From Actinostola sp. cb2023 (taxonomy: Eukaryota; Cnidaria; Anthozoa; Actiniaria; Actinostolidae), in contig JAUJYZ010001529.1 in assembly GCA_033675265.1 (NCBI GenBank), positions 248,001-312,000 of the forward strand: DNA of 64,000 bases, written 5' to 3'. The first letter of the stretch is position 1. Each line of letters opens with the position of its first letter. Positions 9,380-18,500 of this stretch are shown here, one piece after another. The notes under the pieces were generated by a model. It worked only from the letters and a program-made list of their open reading frames with translations, had not been told where the DNA came from and ran no database searches. A program made the translations under genes and the position numbers.

Positions 9380-10648
9380 TTAGTTTCCCTGAGCAGGTGA
9401 CCTATTAGTGGGGTTTTGCATGTTGCGATCCTCTCTGGGAAGGCGTGGATCCCTTTGTTGTTGCATCATAGTTTGGCAATTATAACTAGTGTGTCCGCGA
9501 CGATTACAGGTGTTACAAATGGGATATCCTTGTGGCGTGCGTCTGTTGCGGAATTGGTTATCGTTGCGGTTATTATAATTAGGCCTGTTGTCGCGATAGT
9601 CTGATCGCTGATATGAGCCTCGGGGTGTGTTAGGATTATTCCTAAATGCTTGTCGGAGCTCTTGTTGAAAAATGGCACGCACCGCAGACTCAGTAAGGGG
9701 TATTTCCCTTTGGGGCTGAGGTGAAAAATTTGTGCTTGCTAAAGGGCTGGTATTGGCAGAAAACGCAGCCACAGTTGGGGCTTCCGGTTGTGGTTTTTGC
9801 AATTGAGATATCAGAGCTTGGGCAAGGGCGTTGGGTGATAATTGAGCTTGGGGATCCGGCTTTAGCACAGCTTCCTTGAGCTTAGCCATGTGCTCAGCCT
9901 GCTCAAATGTGTCAGGTTGTTGTAATACAATGTGAGAGCGGATCTCCGTTCTAAGCCCTTGAATGAAAATGTGCATCCATTCCGGTTTAGATAAACGTAA
10001 GCGCTGACACTGACGTCGAATGTCAGCTGAGAAATCAGCGACTGCTTCGTTCGATCTCTGTTTCCGTTGTGTTAATTCCTGTCGCAAAAGCCATTGTGAA
10101 GCGCGAGAATTAAATTGATCTCGTAATAGGCGTGTTAGATCGTCGTATGAGTGATAAGCATCCTCATCGAGAGAATTAAACCATATATTGGCATGACCTG
10201 TGAGACTGAGGGGAAGTGCTTTCATCCGTTTTGCGGTTGGCCATGAAAATAAATCGGCATAGCGCTGAAATGAGGCAAGGAATTGATCTACATCATCGAT
10301 ACCATCACCATGAAATGTAGGGGGTTTTGATGAGTAGCCGCTAGGGCCATGAGATTGATTCTCTTTAATCACTTTGCCGAGAGCCGCGACAGTTGCCTCT
10401 TGTGTGGTTTGGAAAGCATTTCCGAAAGTAGACAGGATTTCAGCAAACTGTTCTGGATTCATATTGTCAGTTGTAACGTGGTGCGTAGTTGGATTGTGAG
10501 TGTCAGGAGTAGCGTCAGGAGTAGTAGGCGGTGATGTAGGTGTCGAGGTCGATTGATCTTGGTTACAGTCCGAGCAAAGTTGATTCGACTTTTGAGCGCG
10601 TTGTGTGACGCTGCGAGTGTTTACGCGTTTGGACAGTTTGAAAGCCAA
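9380..10648 (-). CDS. gag: Gag protein (Ty3/gypsy-type) with CCHC zinc knuckle
   Basis: An intact 422-codon frame. After a Thr/Pro-rich start, residues of about 130-290 match the retrotransposon Gag domain: YADLFSWPTAKRMKALPLSL, an IWFNSL motif, then LRDQF and FSADIRRQCQRL. A basic, Asn/Arg-rich region follows, with one zinc knuckle CNTCNRRGHTSYNC (CX2CX4HX4C) near residue 380. It would form the particle and bind element RNA. The ATG at 10648 follows a 545-bp leader after the 5' LTR. With no polymerase in the element, this Gag may package RNA for enzymes supplied in trans. Confidence 0.88.
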   Translation of the reverse strand: MAFKLSKRVNTRSVTQRAQKSNQLCSDCNQDQSTSTPTSPPTTPDATPDTHNPTTHHVTTDNMNPEQFAEILSTFGNAFQTTQEATVAALGKVIKENQSHGPSGYSSKPPTFHGDGIDDVDQFLASFQRYADLFSWPTAKRMKALPLSLTGHANIWFNSLDEDAYHSYDDLTRLLRDQFNSRASQWLLRQELTQRKQRSNEAVADFSADIRRQCQRLRLSKPEWMHIFIQGLRTEIRSHIVLQQPDTFEQAEHMAKLKEAVLKPDPQAQLSPNALAQALISQLQKPQPEAPTVAAFSANTSPLASTNFSPQPQREIPLTESAVRAIFQQELRQAFRNNPNTPRGSYQRSDYRDNRPNYNNRNDNQFRNRRTPQGYPICNTCNRRGHTSYNCQTMMQQQRDPRLPREDRNMQNPTNRSPAQGN

Positions 10649-11193
10649 GTAAAAACTGAATGAAAAATATTTGCAGAATTGCTCACACTGCCCACAGAAA
10701 AAATGTTTTGGGGTGAAATTTAAATATCACATAAATACTACCGAATAAATACGTTAAACTTAATCAAGTCCAGAGTGAATTGAACGCTTCGGTCAACAAC
10801 TAATGTAAATAATATTTGAACTGACATACACTGTACCATGTATCTATTAATACTTTCTCTTCCGAAGAAAACAATAGTCAAAGAAACCCAGAAAGTGGAA
10901 AGATAACTCACTGTTAGTCAGCGTCTTTGGCGATCGCGCTGGGTAGCGGGTGGGCGACTTGTGCTTGCTCGCCTTGTTCTTTGTTTCTGTGGAGAATCTT
11001 CTCCAGCTGTTCTCTCTTCTCTTTTCCTTCTTCTGAGACTTTATCTTTTGAACATAGCAAGAGGTACCGAGTTCGTTCGGACATACAGTCGCGAACCTAC
11101 CCGGGTTATTCCACCAGTTTGTTAAGCACGTCTTCGGAGGAAAGACGGTAACAAATAAGGACGAGGGTCTTGGTTGAAGTTCGTCTTTAATCT
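10649..11193. other. Element leader between 5' LTR and gag
   Basis: Expected to hold the primer-binding site and packaging signal. I could not match the LTR-proximal bases to a particular tRNA 3' end. A 142-codon ORF at 10847-11275 overlaps the LTR and shows no known domain. Confidence 0.4.
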
Positions 11194-11873
11194 CTTCTTT
11201 AGCAGTGTTTACATTGAGAGAGCATTGAGTGTAATCTAGCTCTAAGCGAGAGTGATGAATTCTACCGTGTAGCAACCTTTATAGAAGTCGATTGCATGCT
11301 GGGATTGACCATGAATAATTGAGTTAGATCAGTCAATCACAGTGTGCACGTGAAAGTAACTCGAACTACTATTGGTTGTTATGCAGTAGAGTCAACTGAT
11401 TATAACTAGTAAACAGTAAAATAAGCTCTCAAAGGAAGGTATAAGCCTTCTAGTTAGATTTGCTTATAAACTAGGATAGATGTATGGAAAAAGTTGTTTC
11501 CAACACAGCTATGTAAAAATACATTATGAAGTATGTACGGTAAAAGGGGATTTTCAGGGGTAAAGATGAGAAAAGGTGTGAACACGCAGTTCGACCAATA
11601 TTCAGGATGGGAGGAGTTTTCGTTACTCGCAGGGGCAACCAACTCATTGCGTATGCCATAAGCAATGAGCAAGTTGTTTACGAGAAACGTTGATGATATT
11701 AATCAACAAGATTATTACATACGATGAGCTGTATTGTTAAATAGGTGTTAGAACATTGGAAAACATATGTTCTCATTAAAGCGGTAGTTTTAGGTTACAC
11801 CACTAAGTAATCAATGGTTGACCGTAAAGGGTCCGATAGATTAAGAGGTCGAGGTTAATATATTCAAAATACA
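11194..11873 (-). repeat. LTR (5' LTR of the minus-strand element)
   Basis: Direct repeat of 4595-5278. Differences are scattered point changes and a 3-bp indel (AGTGATGAATTC against AGTGATAGTGAATTC). Confidence 0.85.
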
Positions 11874-11876
11874 GAG

Positions 11877-11926
11877 ATCTTAATTTCAATAAATCTATTT
11901 TTAGAATGCGGACGTCTGAGGAAATT
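11877..11926. repeat. 50-bp dispersed repeat, inverted match at 29972-30021
   Basis: This block (beginning ATCTTAATTTCAATAAATC) occurs as an exact or near-exact reverse complement at 29972-30021. It abuts the right LTR end here, so the LTR element probably inserted in or beside an older repeat. Confidence 0.7.
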
Positions 11927-12524
11927 CTGAAATCATATCAGAAAAGCATCGCAAGAATTTATTTTATATGGAAAGGAGTTGTTTAAGTTCGAACAGAGTC
12001 CAAAAGTCGCCTTTTGTTGTGGTCTGTAGGATTGAGTGAACAACATGGACGCCGAAAACTACTGCCAACTCAACAAGAACGAGAGTAGATATGAAATGAC
12101 AGTTCTGGGACACGGACGTACCGGTACCACCGGTACAATTCCCCTAGGAGGTGACGTCATGCCGGTACGGAGCCCGGTGCCATTGGAGCCTATTGTTCTG
12201 AAGTATACCTTTTGTTGACAATCTATTTTTAGTCACCAACTCGAGGATATAATATTATTTTTATTTATTTATAATAATTATTATTTTTCTTGTTCTGAAG
12301 AAACCTATTGTTTTTGGCTGACTTCATCTTTTGTGTCGTAATTTCCGGTACGGACAGCCTATTGTTTTCTAACAGATCTTTTGTTTACACACATGTCTAT
12401 TTTAGAACGACCGTTTGGTCTTGTTTTTGTTTTTCCCGATTGTGTTTTTTTCTTCTGCGTTTCAATGTTATTATTCTAATTACTAAAAACGTTTTAACTT
12501 TAAAAAAGGGATAAAATATCAAAT
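11927..12524. other. Non-coding interval
   Basis: Contains a GTACCGGTACCACCGGTAC near-palindrome (about 12119-12137) and a T-rich tract at 12250-12500. A 58-codon ORF (12045-12218) has a plausible ATG but no recognised family. Confidence 0.3.
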
Positions 12525-12677
12525 ATGACTAAAATAATCTATTACCCGAAGCATTTGTTCCGTCCCGCTGAAGTTCGTGACACATGCAAACAAGTGACGT
12601 CATCGAAGGTCTTATTACGCTATGTTGATCCTTTATTGTTTAGTGGTTTGTTAACCCGCTTTGAATATGAATACTAA
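12525..12677 (+). CDS. Small hypothetical ORF beside the Polinton-like element
   Basis: A 50-codon ORF (starts MTKIIYYPKHLFRPAEV) followed by a second short frame from an ATG at 12668 that overlaps its end (starts MNTNLVQFRKLPKEV) and reaches a possible splice donor GTAAGT near 12740. Overlapping small ORFs are typical of compact viral or Polinton genomes. They lie just outside the left terminal repeat, so they could come from an older relative. No family recognised. Confidence 0.25.
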   Translation: MTKIIYYPKHLFRPAEVRDTCKQVTSSKVLLRYVDPLLFSGLLTRFEYEY

Positions 12678-12780
12678 TTTGGTACAATTTAGAAAACTTC
12701 CGAAAGAAGTGGCCCACCAACTACCCTATTTGTCAGTTGGGTAAGTGAAAGTTTTACTCCGGTAGTGTTTTCAACATGTA

Positions 12781-12978
12781 ACTATTGTATATAGATATCA
12801 GTCAAGCACCTCTCATTTTATCGATTAGAATTTGAATAGCGCTGATGCAAGACAACGTAAACACTGGGTTTTTCGACAATTTTATTTAATGTTTTACATG
12901 GTTTTACATTATTCTTAATACTTCTGCCAGTTAGGTATTGATTTAATCACGGCTCTTAATCGTTCTGAACGTCGAGGA
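12781..12978. repeat. Left terminal inverted repeat
   Basis: Begins ACTATTGTATATAGATATC and is complementary to 18466-18662 with few mismatches. Its inner 64 bp are coding: they encode the C-terminus of the minus-strand gene ending at 12915. Confidence 0.9.
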
Positions 12979-13556
12979 GGTGTCACTACATCGTCGTATT
13001 TATGGGCATCCCGATAAGGTATCCACTTGATGGGTTTTTCTTTACTTGGTGGGGGAGTGGGTGGAAATATGGGTGGACCAGATGGAGTGTTTGGTGTGTT
13101 GAACAAGGAGGTTGGTTGCCCCATTTCTGAATGGGTTCTTATTGGAGTAGAAGGAACCTCAACTGAAGTCGATGGTCTCGAAGTAAATGGTATTCTAATT
13201 TTAGAGGTGAGGCGTTGTAACATGGAAGGTGGTTTAGATGTAACAAAACCACTATCACGAGTTAGACTTGTTGAAGGAACATTCTCTGGAGTTGTAAAAG
13301 CCGGCAGATGACTTTCATCAGCCAACGGTGGTAGAACTGCTTCTTGCCTGGATCTGACCACCACACTGTTCGGAAGTTGTTGTTCGAGGTGGAGGTAGCG
13401 ATTAAACAGTGAAGTGTATTCTTTCACTTTCACCTCTGGAGGAACACTGGGGTCTTTTAAAATGTGGTCCATCTGCTCTTCTAGATTCTGCATGGCTTTT
13501 AAGACGGGTGACTGTAAGTACCCTTGACGTTGAAAAAAGTTACCGATGGTCTTCAT
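12915..13556 (-). CDS. Proline/Ser/Thr-rich protein following the packaging ATPase
   Basis: An intact 213-codon frame whose ATG overlaps the end of the ATPase frame by 4 bp, the tight spacing of virus-like genomes. Residues 15-65 look helical (VLKAMQNLEEQMDHILKD and LFNRYLHLEQQL), possibly coiled coil. Residues 80-190 are low-complexity Pro/Ser/Thr. The basic C-terminus (RRSERLRAVIKSIPNWQKY) is coded inside the terminal inverted repeat. A protein at this position next to the ATPase is common in adintovirus/Polinton elements, but I cannot name it or assign a function. Confidence 0.6.
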   Translation of the reverse strand: MKTIGNFFQRQGYLQSPVLKAMQNLEEQMDHILKDPSVPPEVKVKEYTSLFNRYLHLEQQLPNSVVVRSRQEAVLPPLADESHLPAFTTPENVPSTSLTRDSGFVTSKPPSMLQRLTSKIRIPFTSRPSTSVEVPSTPIRTHSEMGQPTSLFNTPNTPSGPPIFPPTPPPSKEKPIKWIPYRDAHKYDDVVTPPRRSERLRAVIKSIPNWQKY

Positions 13557-13908
13557 CGCATCCCAGTCTGTGGGGGATCGTTGGGAAGAACATTAGTACG
13601 CAGTCGATACTCCTCTGGAGTGTTGGGTTTGAGATCAACAAAGAGGTAGCCGTAAGGCCTCTGGACGGCAGCTTCATACTTATGAAGAAACTGATCGGTC
13701 TTGCCAGGGTACATCTGTTTTCCCAACGTTGTTATTTGTAGTTTATCTCTTGGGTTTTTAAACAGAACTAGGTACGCGGCATTCAGACTCAACGTGCGCA
13801 TGATTTTGCCTTGAAAGTAGACATTCTGACAGAGGAAAATGACACTGAGGTTTCGGTGATGAGATCCTTTGGTGAATAAATTCATAATTCTTTTGTCGTT
13901 GGAGGTCT

Positions 13909-15309
13909 CCATCGCACAGAATGGAGGGACACATACGGGACTTTGCCTATTGTTTGGCGCGAGATTCAAATGATGTTCATTAGAGTGTGACTCGCTAATA
14001 CTACAATTTACAAAGGAATTTGACGAAAATGGCTGAAGTGGGTACTCAAAGCCAGTCTTTTTCTTAATTTGTGTATCAGTTTCTAAAGTTATTAAGGGTG
14101 GAAATGAAAGTCAAGATGTTAAACCAACTGCTGATATGAATAAAAATTACAACACTTATTTTGTTATAGTATCCTTTTTTATGACAAAATAGGGATATGT
14201 TTGGTCATTTTACTATAGAAACTGTACAGGCACCCTCGAAACATCGATATTTTCTGTTCATCACGATAACTATTCAAAGTTATTAAGGGTGGAAAATAAA
14301 GATAAATAAATAAGGATCATCTTCCACCATCAAGTTGAATCATCCGCGGAAGCTTTATAGTATCCTTTTCGAGTTATAATAATCTTGGTCTTCACGAGAC
14401 TCTTGTTGTCATAGCGACCGACGTGATTTCAACTCATTCTCGCTTAGCTTCGCTTTATCAGATAACTAATACGCAAAACCTATCATTTGAAAGCTTATTT
14501 AAAGTGTAAGTTCAGTTGTTAAGTAAGTTTTTGACGAGTTTATAGTGTATGCGATGAAAAACTACGAAGTAATCAATTCGGCTCAGTTCTGTCTTCAAGT
14601 CGTTTGTTGTCATTTGAATGACTCTTAGCGGCCGACGTGAGTTCAACTCATTCTCACTCTATCAGATAACTAATACTGACGCAATACCTATCATTTGAAA
14701 ACATATACAAAGTGTAAGTTCAGTCGTTAAGTAAGTTTTTGACCAGTTTATATAGTGTATCGGCGATGAAAAACTATGAAGCAATAAAATTGGCTTCTGT
14801 CTTCAAGTCGTTTGTTGTCACTGGCTGTTGAATGACTCTTAGCTGCTGACGTGAGTTCAACTCATTCTCGCTTTAACATATAACTAATACGCAATACCTA
14901 TCATTTGAAAGCTTATATAAAGTGTAAGTTCAGTTGTTAAGTAAGTTTTTGACGAGTTTATAGTGTATGCGATGACAAACTACGAAGTAATCAATTCGGC
15001 TTTTGTCTTCAAGTCGTTTGTTGTTGTCATTTGAATGACTCTTAGCGGCCGACGTGAGTTCAACTCATTCTCGCTCTATCAGATAACTAATACGCAAAAC
15101 CTCTTAAAAACCAGCAAAAAGCATATTATAAAGGCATGACATGACGTTCGTGTAAATGTTGATTTCTAGAAGAGCCGTTGATCCATTGATAGTATTTCAC
15201 TGGGTAGACAGGGTTTCTATCGCGTCATTTCATGCATATCAATGACGCCTTTAGAAATCGTTCGACTGTAAGTACATGTCCCAAAAGACAATAGGATTCT
15301 GTGCGATGG
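13909..15309. mobile_element. 1.4-kb DNA insertion within the ATPase gene
   Basis: CCATCGCACAGAAT at 13909-13922 and its complement at 15296-15309 form 14-bp terminal inverted repeats exactly where ATPase coding stops and resumes. A short ATGG at the junction may be the target duplication. No transposase is coded inside. The interior holds spaced ATTAAGGGTGGAA repeats (about 14090 and 14281) and the 14418-15100 tandem array. Confidence 0.7.
14418..15100. repeat. Tandem repeat, about 3.3 units of 203-214 bp
   Basis: Units start near 14418, 14632, 14845 and 15048 at GACGTGAGTTCAACTCATTC. Each includes GATAACTAATACGCAA and a TCAAGTCGTTTGTTGTCA segment. Units differ by small indels. Confidence 0.85.
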
Positions 15310-15804
15310 GCCATTTGGTCGTCAATGACCATCAGATTGTTGACTTTGGGATCAAAATACCAATCCTCGTCCAGGTCGTGAGGGATGCCTTTGACAAACT
15401 CGATCCCTGGTAGTCTGCTGCATTTGCTCATAGGCCGGTTGCCATTGTGAATAGCTCCATACAATACGTTGAGGGGGAGGTTGAATGACTCTACTTGCGT
15501 GTTGAAGTAAGTTCTGAACCCAGACCGTTTTTCCAGACCCAGTCATTCCCGCCACGATAGCCGTGAAGGGGTGGAGTAACTGAAAGGTTGTACAAGATGA
15601 AGCAATCTCTGATTTTGGAGAGTTCTGGAATTTGTGTTTGTTATTAATGTGTCTTTTAAGATTATCATTTCTCGAAAATTTTTTTACCACACTCTGGACA
15701 ATTCATGTTTACTGCACAGAAGCAATCGGTAGAATGAGTAGAAACAATATATACACTCTTTTTTATAGTTTTTTTTTGCAAAATCGCAATTGTCATTGGT
15801 AACT

Positions 15805-16345
15805 ATCCTCCTCCTCCTCCTCATTTACTCCTCCTCCTCATTCACTCCTCCTCCTCCTCATTCCTCCTCCTCCTCCCTCCTCCTCCTCCTCCTCCTCCTC
15901 CTCCTCCTCCTCCTCCTCCTCCTCCTCCTCCTCCTCCTCCTCCTCCTCCTCCTCCTCCTCCTCCTCCTCCTCCTCCTCTCCTCCTCCTCCTCCTCCTCCT
16001 CCTCCTCCTCCTCCTCCTCCTCCTCCTCCTCCTCCTCCTCCTCTTCCTCTTCCTCTTCCTCCTCCTCCTCTTCCTCTCCTCCTCCTCCTCCTCCTCATTC
16101 ACTCCTCCTCCTCCTCATTCACTCCTCCTCATTCACTCCTCCTCCTCCTCATTCACTCCTCCTCCTACTCATTCACTCCTCCTCCTCCTCCTCATTCACT
16201 CCTCCTCATTCACTCCTCCTCATTCACTCCTCCTCATTCACTCCTCCTCCTCCTCTTCCTCCTCCTCCTCCTCCTCCTCCTCCTCCTCTTCCTCCTCCTC
16301 CTCCTCCTCCTCCTCATTCACTCCTCCTCCTCCTCATTCCCTTCT
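15805..16345. repeat. Large (CTC)n trinucleotide microsatellite
   Basis: Over 500 bp of CTC/CCT repeat with CTCATTCA interruptions, mainly toward the 3' side. It lies between the two divergent gene blocks of the Polinton-like element. The long Ser/Leu/Pro or Glu/Gly frames it generates are artefacts. Confidence 0.95.
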
Positions 16346-16433
16346 TTCCCCTCGCTAAACTATTAGATAACTCAATAAATAGCATAGTGTATCTAAATAA
16401 GGTTCATTTGAATAAGTCTTCCATAGAGACAAC

Positions 16434-16746
16434 ATGAGTCAACTACTATGTCAAAATTTTGGTTATTTGCATCATTTAGCACATTGTCCTCCCCATCAAA
16501 GTGATTTATTACTGGCCTCCGCTAGTCCAGAACAGGTTCACGTCATTTGTGAAGTGTGTTTGCATTCTTCCGGTTACGGTTGGACAAAAAGAAAGACTTA
16601 GACCACATGTGGATGTCATACGAGAATTAGCGGACTCCTCAATTCCTTTCAAAACCAAGAAACGAACTCTAGCTCAACACGGTGAGGGGTTTGTGTCCGA
16701 TGTCATGTCACCGCTGATGTCAGCTTTGAGCCTGTTTTTGTTATAA
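16434..16746 (+). pseudogene. Small basic core-like protein (Polinton/adintovirus pX-like), frameshifted
   Basis: A frame starting at ATG 16434 codes a segment with LLLASASPEQVHVICEVCL and stops at 16597. The adjacent +1 frame carries RPHVDVIRELADSSIPFKTK, then a Q-x-G-x-GF motif and a hydrophobic tail, ending at 16746. In Polinton/adintovirus genomes a short protein has these parts in this order, with a basic KK(R/K) and Gly-rich motif before a hydrophobic C-terminus. It is compared with adenovirus core proteins. One frameshift near 16565-16590 separates the halves here. Assignment is from motif memory; the break itself is plain in the sequence. Confidence 0.6.
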
Positions 16747-16804
16747 ATAACCTCGTCTTGAAAGAAAACCTTCATTTTACCTTGACTACCTGAGGAAGCA
16801 ACAT

Positions 16805-17590
16805 GAAGATTCTACTAGCTCTGAAGAAAGTTCAGTTTATTCTGAAAAGAGTTCCTCGGAATTGGACATTTTTGACGATGATAATATCGAAGAAGTTATG
16901 CAGGATCTCTCCCAGAGTACTATCCCGAAAGATAAGGCTCTAGCTTTTCTTCACAGTCTTGCTGCTTCAAAAAGTATTTTATACTGGAATTCTCATGGTG
17001 AGATGACTTATCATCAGCGAAGAATTCCCCTGACCAATATAGTAGAACTCATTGGATATGCCATGTTACCTTACAACCTCGATGTCAGAACCCCGAGAGG
17101 ACTCAAAACATTCACGAACGGGTTGTCGGAAGTTGGAATTGACAAAACACTTATACGAAACAAGCGCTTGCTGGCGGATCTGGTTGCTAGGCAACCCGAA
17201 GAAGAGGATACTGACGATGAGAGTGAGAGTGGAGAAGAAGAAACGGATGAATCTGAGGCAGAAAGCACATCAACAGAATCTGACAGTGGCAAGTCGGAAA
17301 GTTCAGAATCGGATGATGAACCTAAGGAGTGTCACGTGTGTCGTGACTTCAAACCGTTCTACACAATACCTATAGTACAATGCCCTAATTGTCTGTGGCG
17401 AGAAGGCTACTACTGCCGTCAGAATCAACTTGTCGAGTGCGACATATGTGCGCATGTGTTCCCAGTGGATGTCAAAACCACAAAAACAACCTTTTGCCGT
17501 TGTAGAGACTGCGATGCTGTTCATGAACTGTCGTTAAAATTCAATAAACTGAAACTCATTGACGGGGAACAGGAATCTGAAGAAGATTAA
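16805..17590 (+). CDS. Acidic protein with C-terminal cysteine clusters (Polinton-like element gene)
   Basis: The frame is open from 16751, acidic and Ser-rich at first, with no in-frame ATG near the start. An out-of-frame ATG at 16803 sits against it, suggesting a small lesion at the start codon. A conserved-looking helical domain (residues about 40-120: AFLHSLAASKSILYWNSHGE, IVELIGYAMLPY) precedes a long Glu/Ser tract. After that come paired cysteines (CHVC, CPNC, YYC, CDIC, FCRCRDC) that could bind two zinc ions. I do not recognise the family. Position between the core-like gene and the Fic gene suggests an element-specific function. Confidence 0.6.
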   Translation, partial: EDSTSSEESSVYSEKSSSELDIFDDDNIEEVMQDLSQSTIPKDKALAFLHSLAASKSILYWNSHGEMTYHQRRIPLTNIVELIGYAMLPYNLDVRTPRGLKTFTNGLSEVGIDKTLIRNKRLLADLVARQPEEEDTDDESESGEEETDESEAESTSTESDSGKSESSESDDEPKECHVCRDFKPFYTIPIVQCPNCLWREGYYCRQNQLVECDICAHVFPVDVKTTKTTFCRCRDCDAVHELSLKFNKLKLIDGEQESEED

Positions 17591-17702
17591 TCCAGTTGAA
17601 TTTTGTCGTGCAAACCCCAAATAAAACTTTCTAAATCAATTTGAGTGGTAGTGTTGTGATTTTATAAACACGTTGTACTCATTCCTCTGCTCTCATTTCA
17701 AC

Positions 17703-18500
17703 ATGGAGTGTCTTGGTATAAAGTCATTTCAACAAGATGTTTTGAGGCACAATGAAATGTTAGCTCGTTATGTATATCAGTCTTTGAAACAAGAAAATTC
17801 GGGAATGGTGGATGTACAAATGATTCATCAGATCATACAAAATGGAGCTGTTGATGGTGTTAGTTTACACTATAGAGATACCGTGGGATTTATTGAAGCT
17901 TATAATCACTTACATCAACTGAGTAAAGACCGCGATGGTGGATTACTAGAAAACAATCTAATATGCGAAGCTCACAAGATACTCATGAATCATCGTAAAC
18001 ATATGTGTACAATAGGAGAATATAGTAGTCGCGATCGATTGGTAGAATTTGAAGGAAACATTCATTATTACACAAGCACTGTTGGAAAAGAAATGCAGAG
18101 ATTGATTGACGAGTACAATAAAAGATGGTTTACTATAAACTGCCAACGCGTGAACGATGGTGTACAAGCTTTGAAAGATTTGATTCATCTTTTAGCTTGG
18201 TTGGTGTACACATTTTTAGAAATACACCCCTTTGGTGATGGAAATGGCCGTATCATTCGATTGTTGTTCACGTACATCATGGAAGCCTATGGGTTTCCTT
18301 TTCCAGTCCCTATAGTCTGGTACAGTCAAGAAGAATTTAGTTTAAAAGACAGTGAAGAAGAGTATCGCACATGGTGTACAATTCTACGGAAGGCACGACT
18401 TACGGATGATTTTACAGATTTAGAAAATATGTTTGCGCATTCTTTAAAGCAATGTAGTGCAACTTCCTCGACGTTTAGAACGATTGAGAGCCGTGATTAA
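17703..18500 (+). CDS. Fic/Fido-domain protein (putative AMP-transferase)
   Basis: A 265-codon frame. The ATG at 17703 is preferred: upstream codons are open but have no ATG. The Fic active-site motif HPFGDGNGRIIR is complete (His base, Asp for the metal, GNGR phosphate-binding loop), with LLAWLVYTFLEI as the preceding helix. The flap region (RLVEFEGNIHYYTS) and an early TVGFIEAYNHL segment that may match the inhibitory helix are also visible, although the usual (S/T)xxxE(G/N) is not exact. Fic enzymes attach AMP or similar groups to target proteins. The last codons lie inside the terminal repeat. A different frame there keeps the same tail as the left-end gene, so the original C-terminus may have differed. 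Possible host-manipulating role; that is inference. Confidence 0.85.
   Translation: MECLGIKSFQQDVLRHNEMLARYVYQSLKQENSGMVDVQMIHQIIQNGAVDGVSLHYRDTVGFIEAYNHLHQLSKDRDGGLLENNLICEAHKILMNHRKHMCTIGEYSSRDRLVEFEGNIHYYTSTVGKEMQRLIDEYNKRWFTINCQRVNDGVQALKDLIHLLAWLVYTFLEIHPFGDGNGRIIRLLFTYIMEAYGFPFPVPIVWYSQEEFSLKDSEEEYRTWCTILRKARLTDDFTDLENMFAHSLKQCSATSSTFRTIESRD

Larger units (their letters stand above)
4595..11873 (-). mobile_element. LTR retrotransposon with gag, protease and envelope-like coding but no polymerase
   Basis: Two direct repeats of about 680 bp (4595-5278 and 11194-11873) bracket 5.9 kb of minus-strand coding. In transcription order: leader, gag (10648-9380), a disordered acidic frame (9353-8553), and a long frame with a retropepsin DTGA motif and an envelope-like C-terminal part (8583-6181, tail to 5996). 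There is no sign of reverse transcriptase, RNase H or integrase. The roughly dozen differences plus a few indels between the LTRs suggest a recent insertion. I found no clear target-site duplication. Replication would need enzymes from a related autonomous element. Confidence 0.8.
13553..15706 (-). pseudogene. Zinc-finger packaging ATPase (FtsK/HerA-like), broken by insertion and frameshifts
   Basis: The coding is in two blocks. Block one (15706-15310) starts at an ATG with a C2H2-type finger (CPECG, then FSRNDNLKRHINNKH), an A-run frameshift lying between its Cys and His halves. It continues to Walker A (GMTGSGKT), VWSYSQWQPAYE, a second frameshift near 15420, and Walker B (LMVIDDQM). Block two (13908-13553) carries KRIMNLFTKGSHHRNLSVIF and LFKNPRDK, characteristic of Polinton/adintovirus genome-packaging ATPases, ending in FVDLK. 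A 1.4-kb insertion (13909-15309) separates them right after Walker B. The enzyme would drive DNA packaging into a particle; this copy cannot make it. Confidence 0.85.

Noticed and set aside
10847..11275. 142-codon ORF in the LTR-element leader
   Set aside because: Overlaps the LTR and shows no domain; treated as leader.
12045..12218. 58-codon ORF starting MDAENYCQLN
   Set aside because: Reasonable start but no family, splice partner or conservation evidence.
12775..12780. Six-base Polinton target duplication
   Set aside because: Bases left of 12781 do not match those right of 18662; the right side is occupied by the DIRS-type element.
15790..16437. Long Ser/Leu/Pro frame (and Glu/Gly frames on -)
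   Set aside because: Entirely a translation of the CTC microsatellite.
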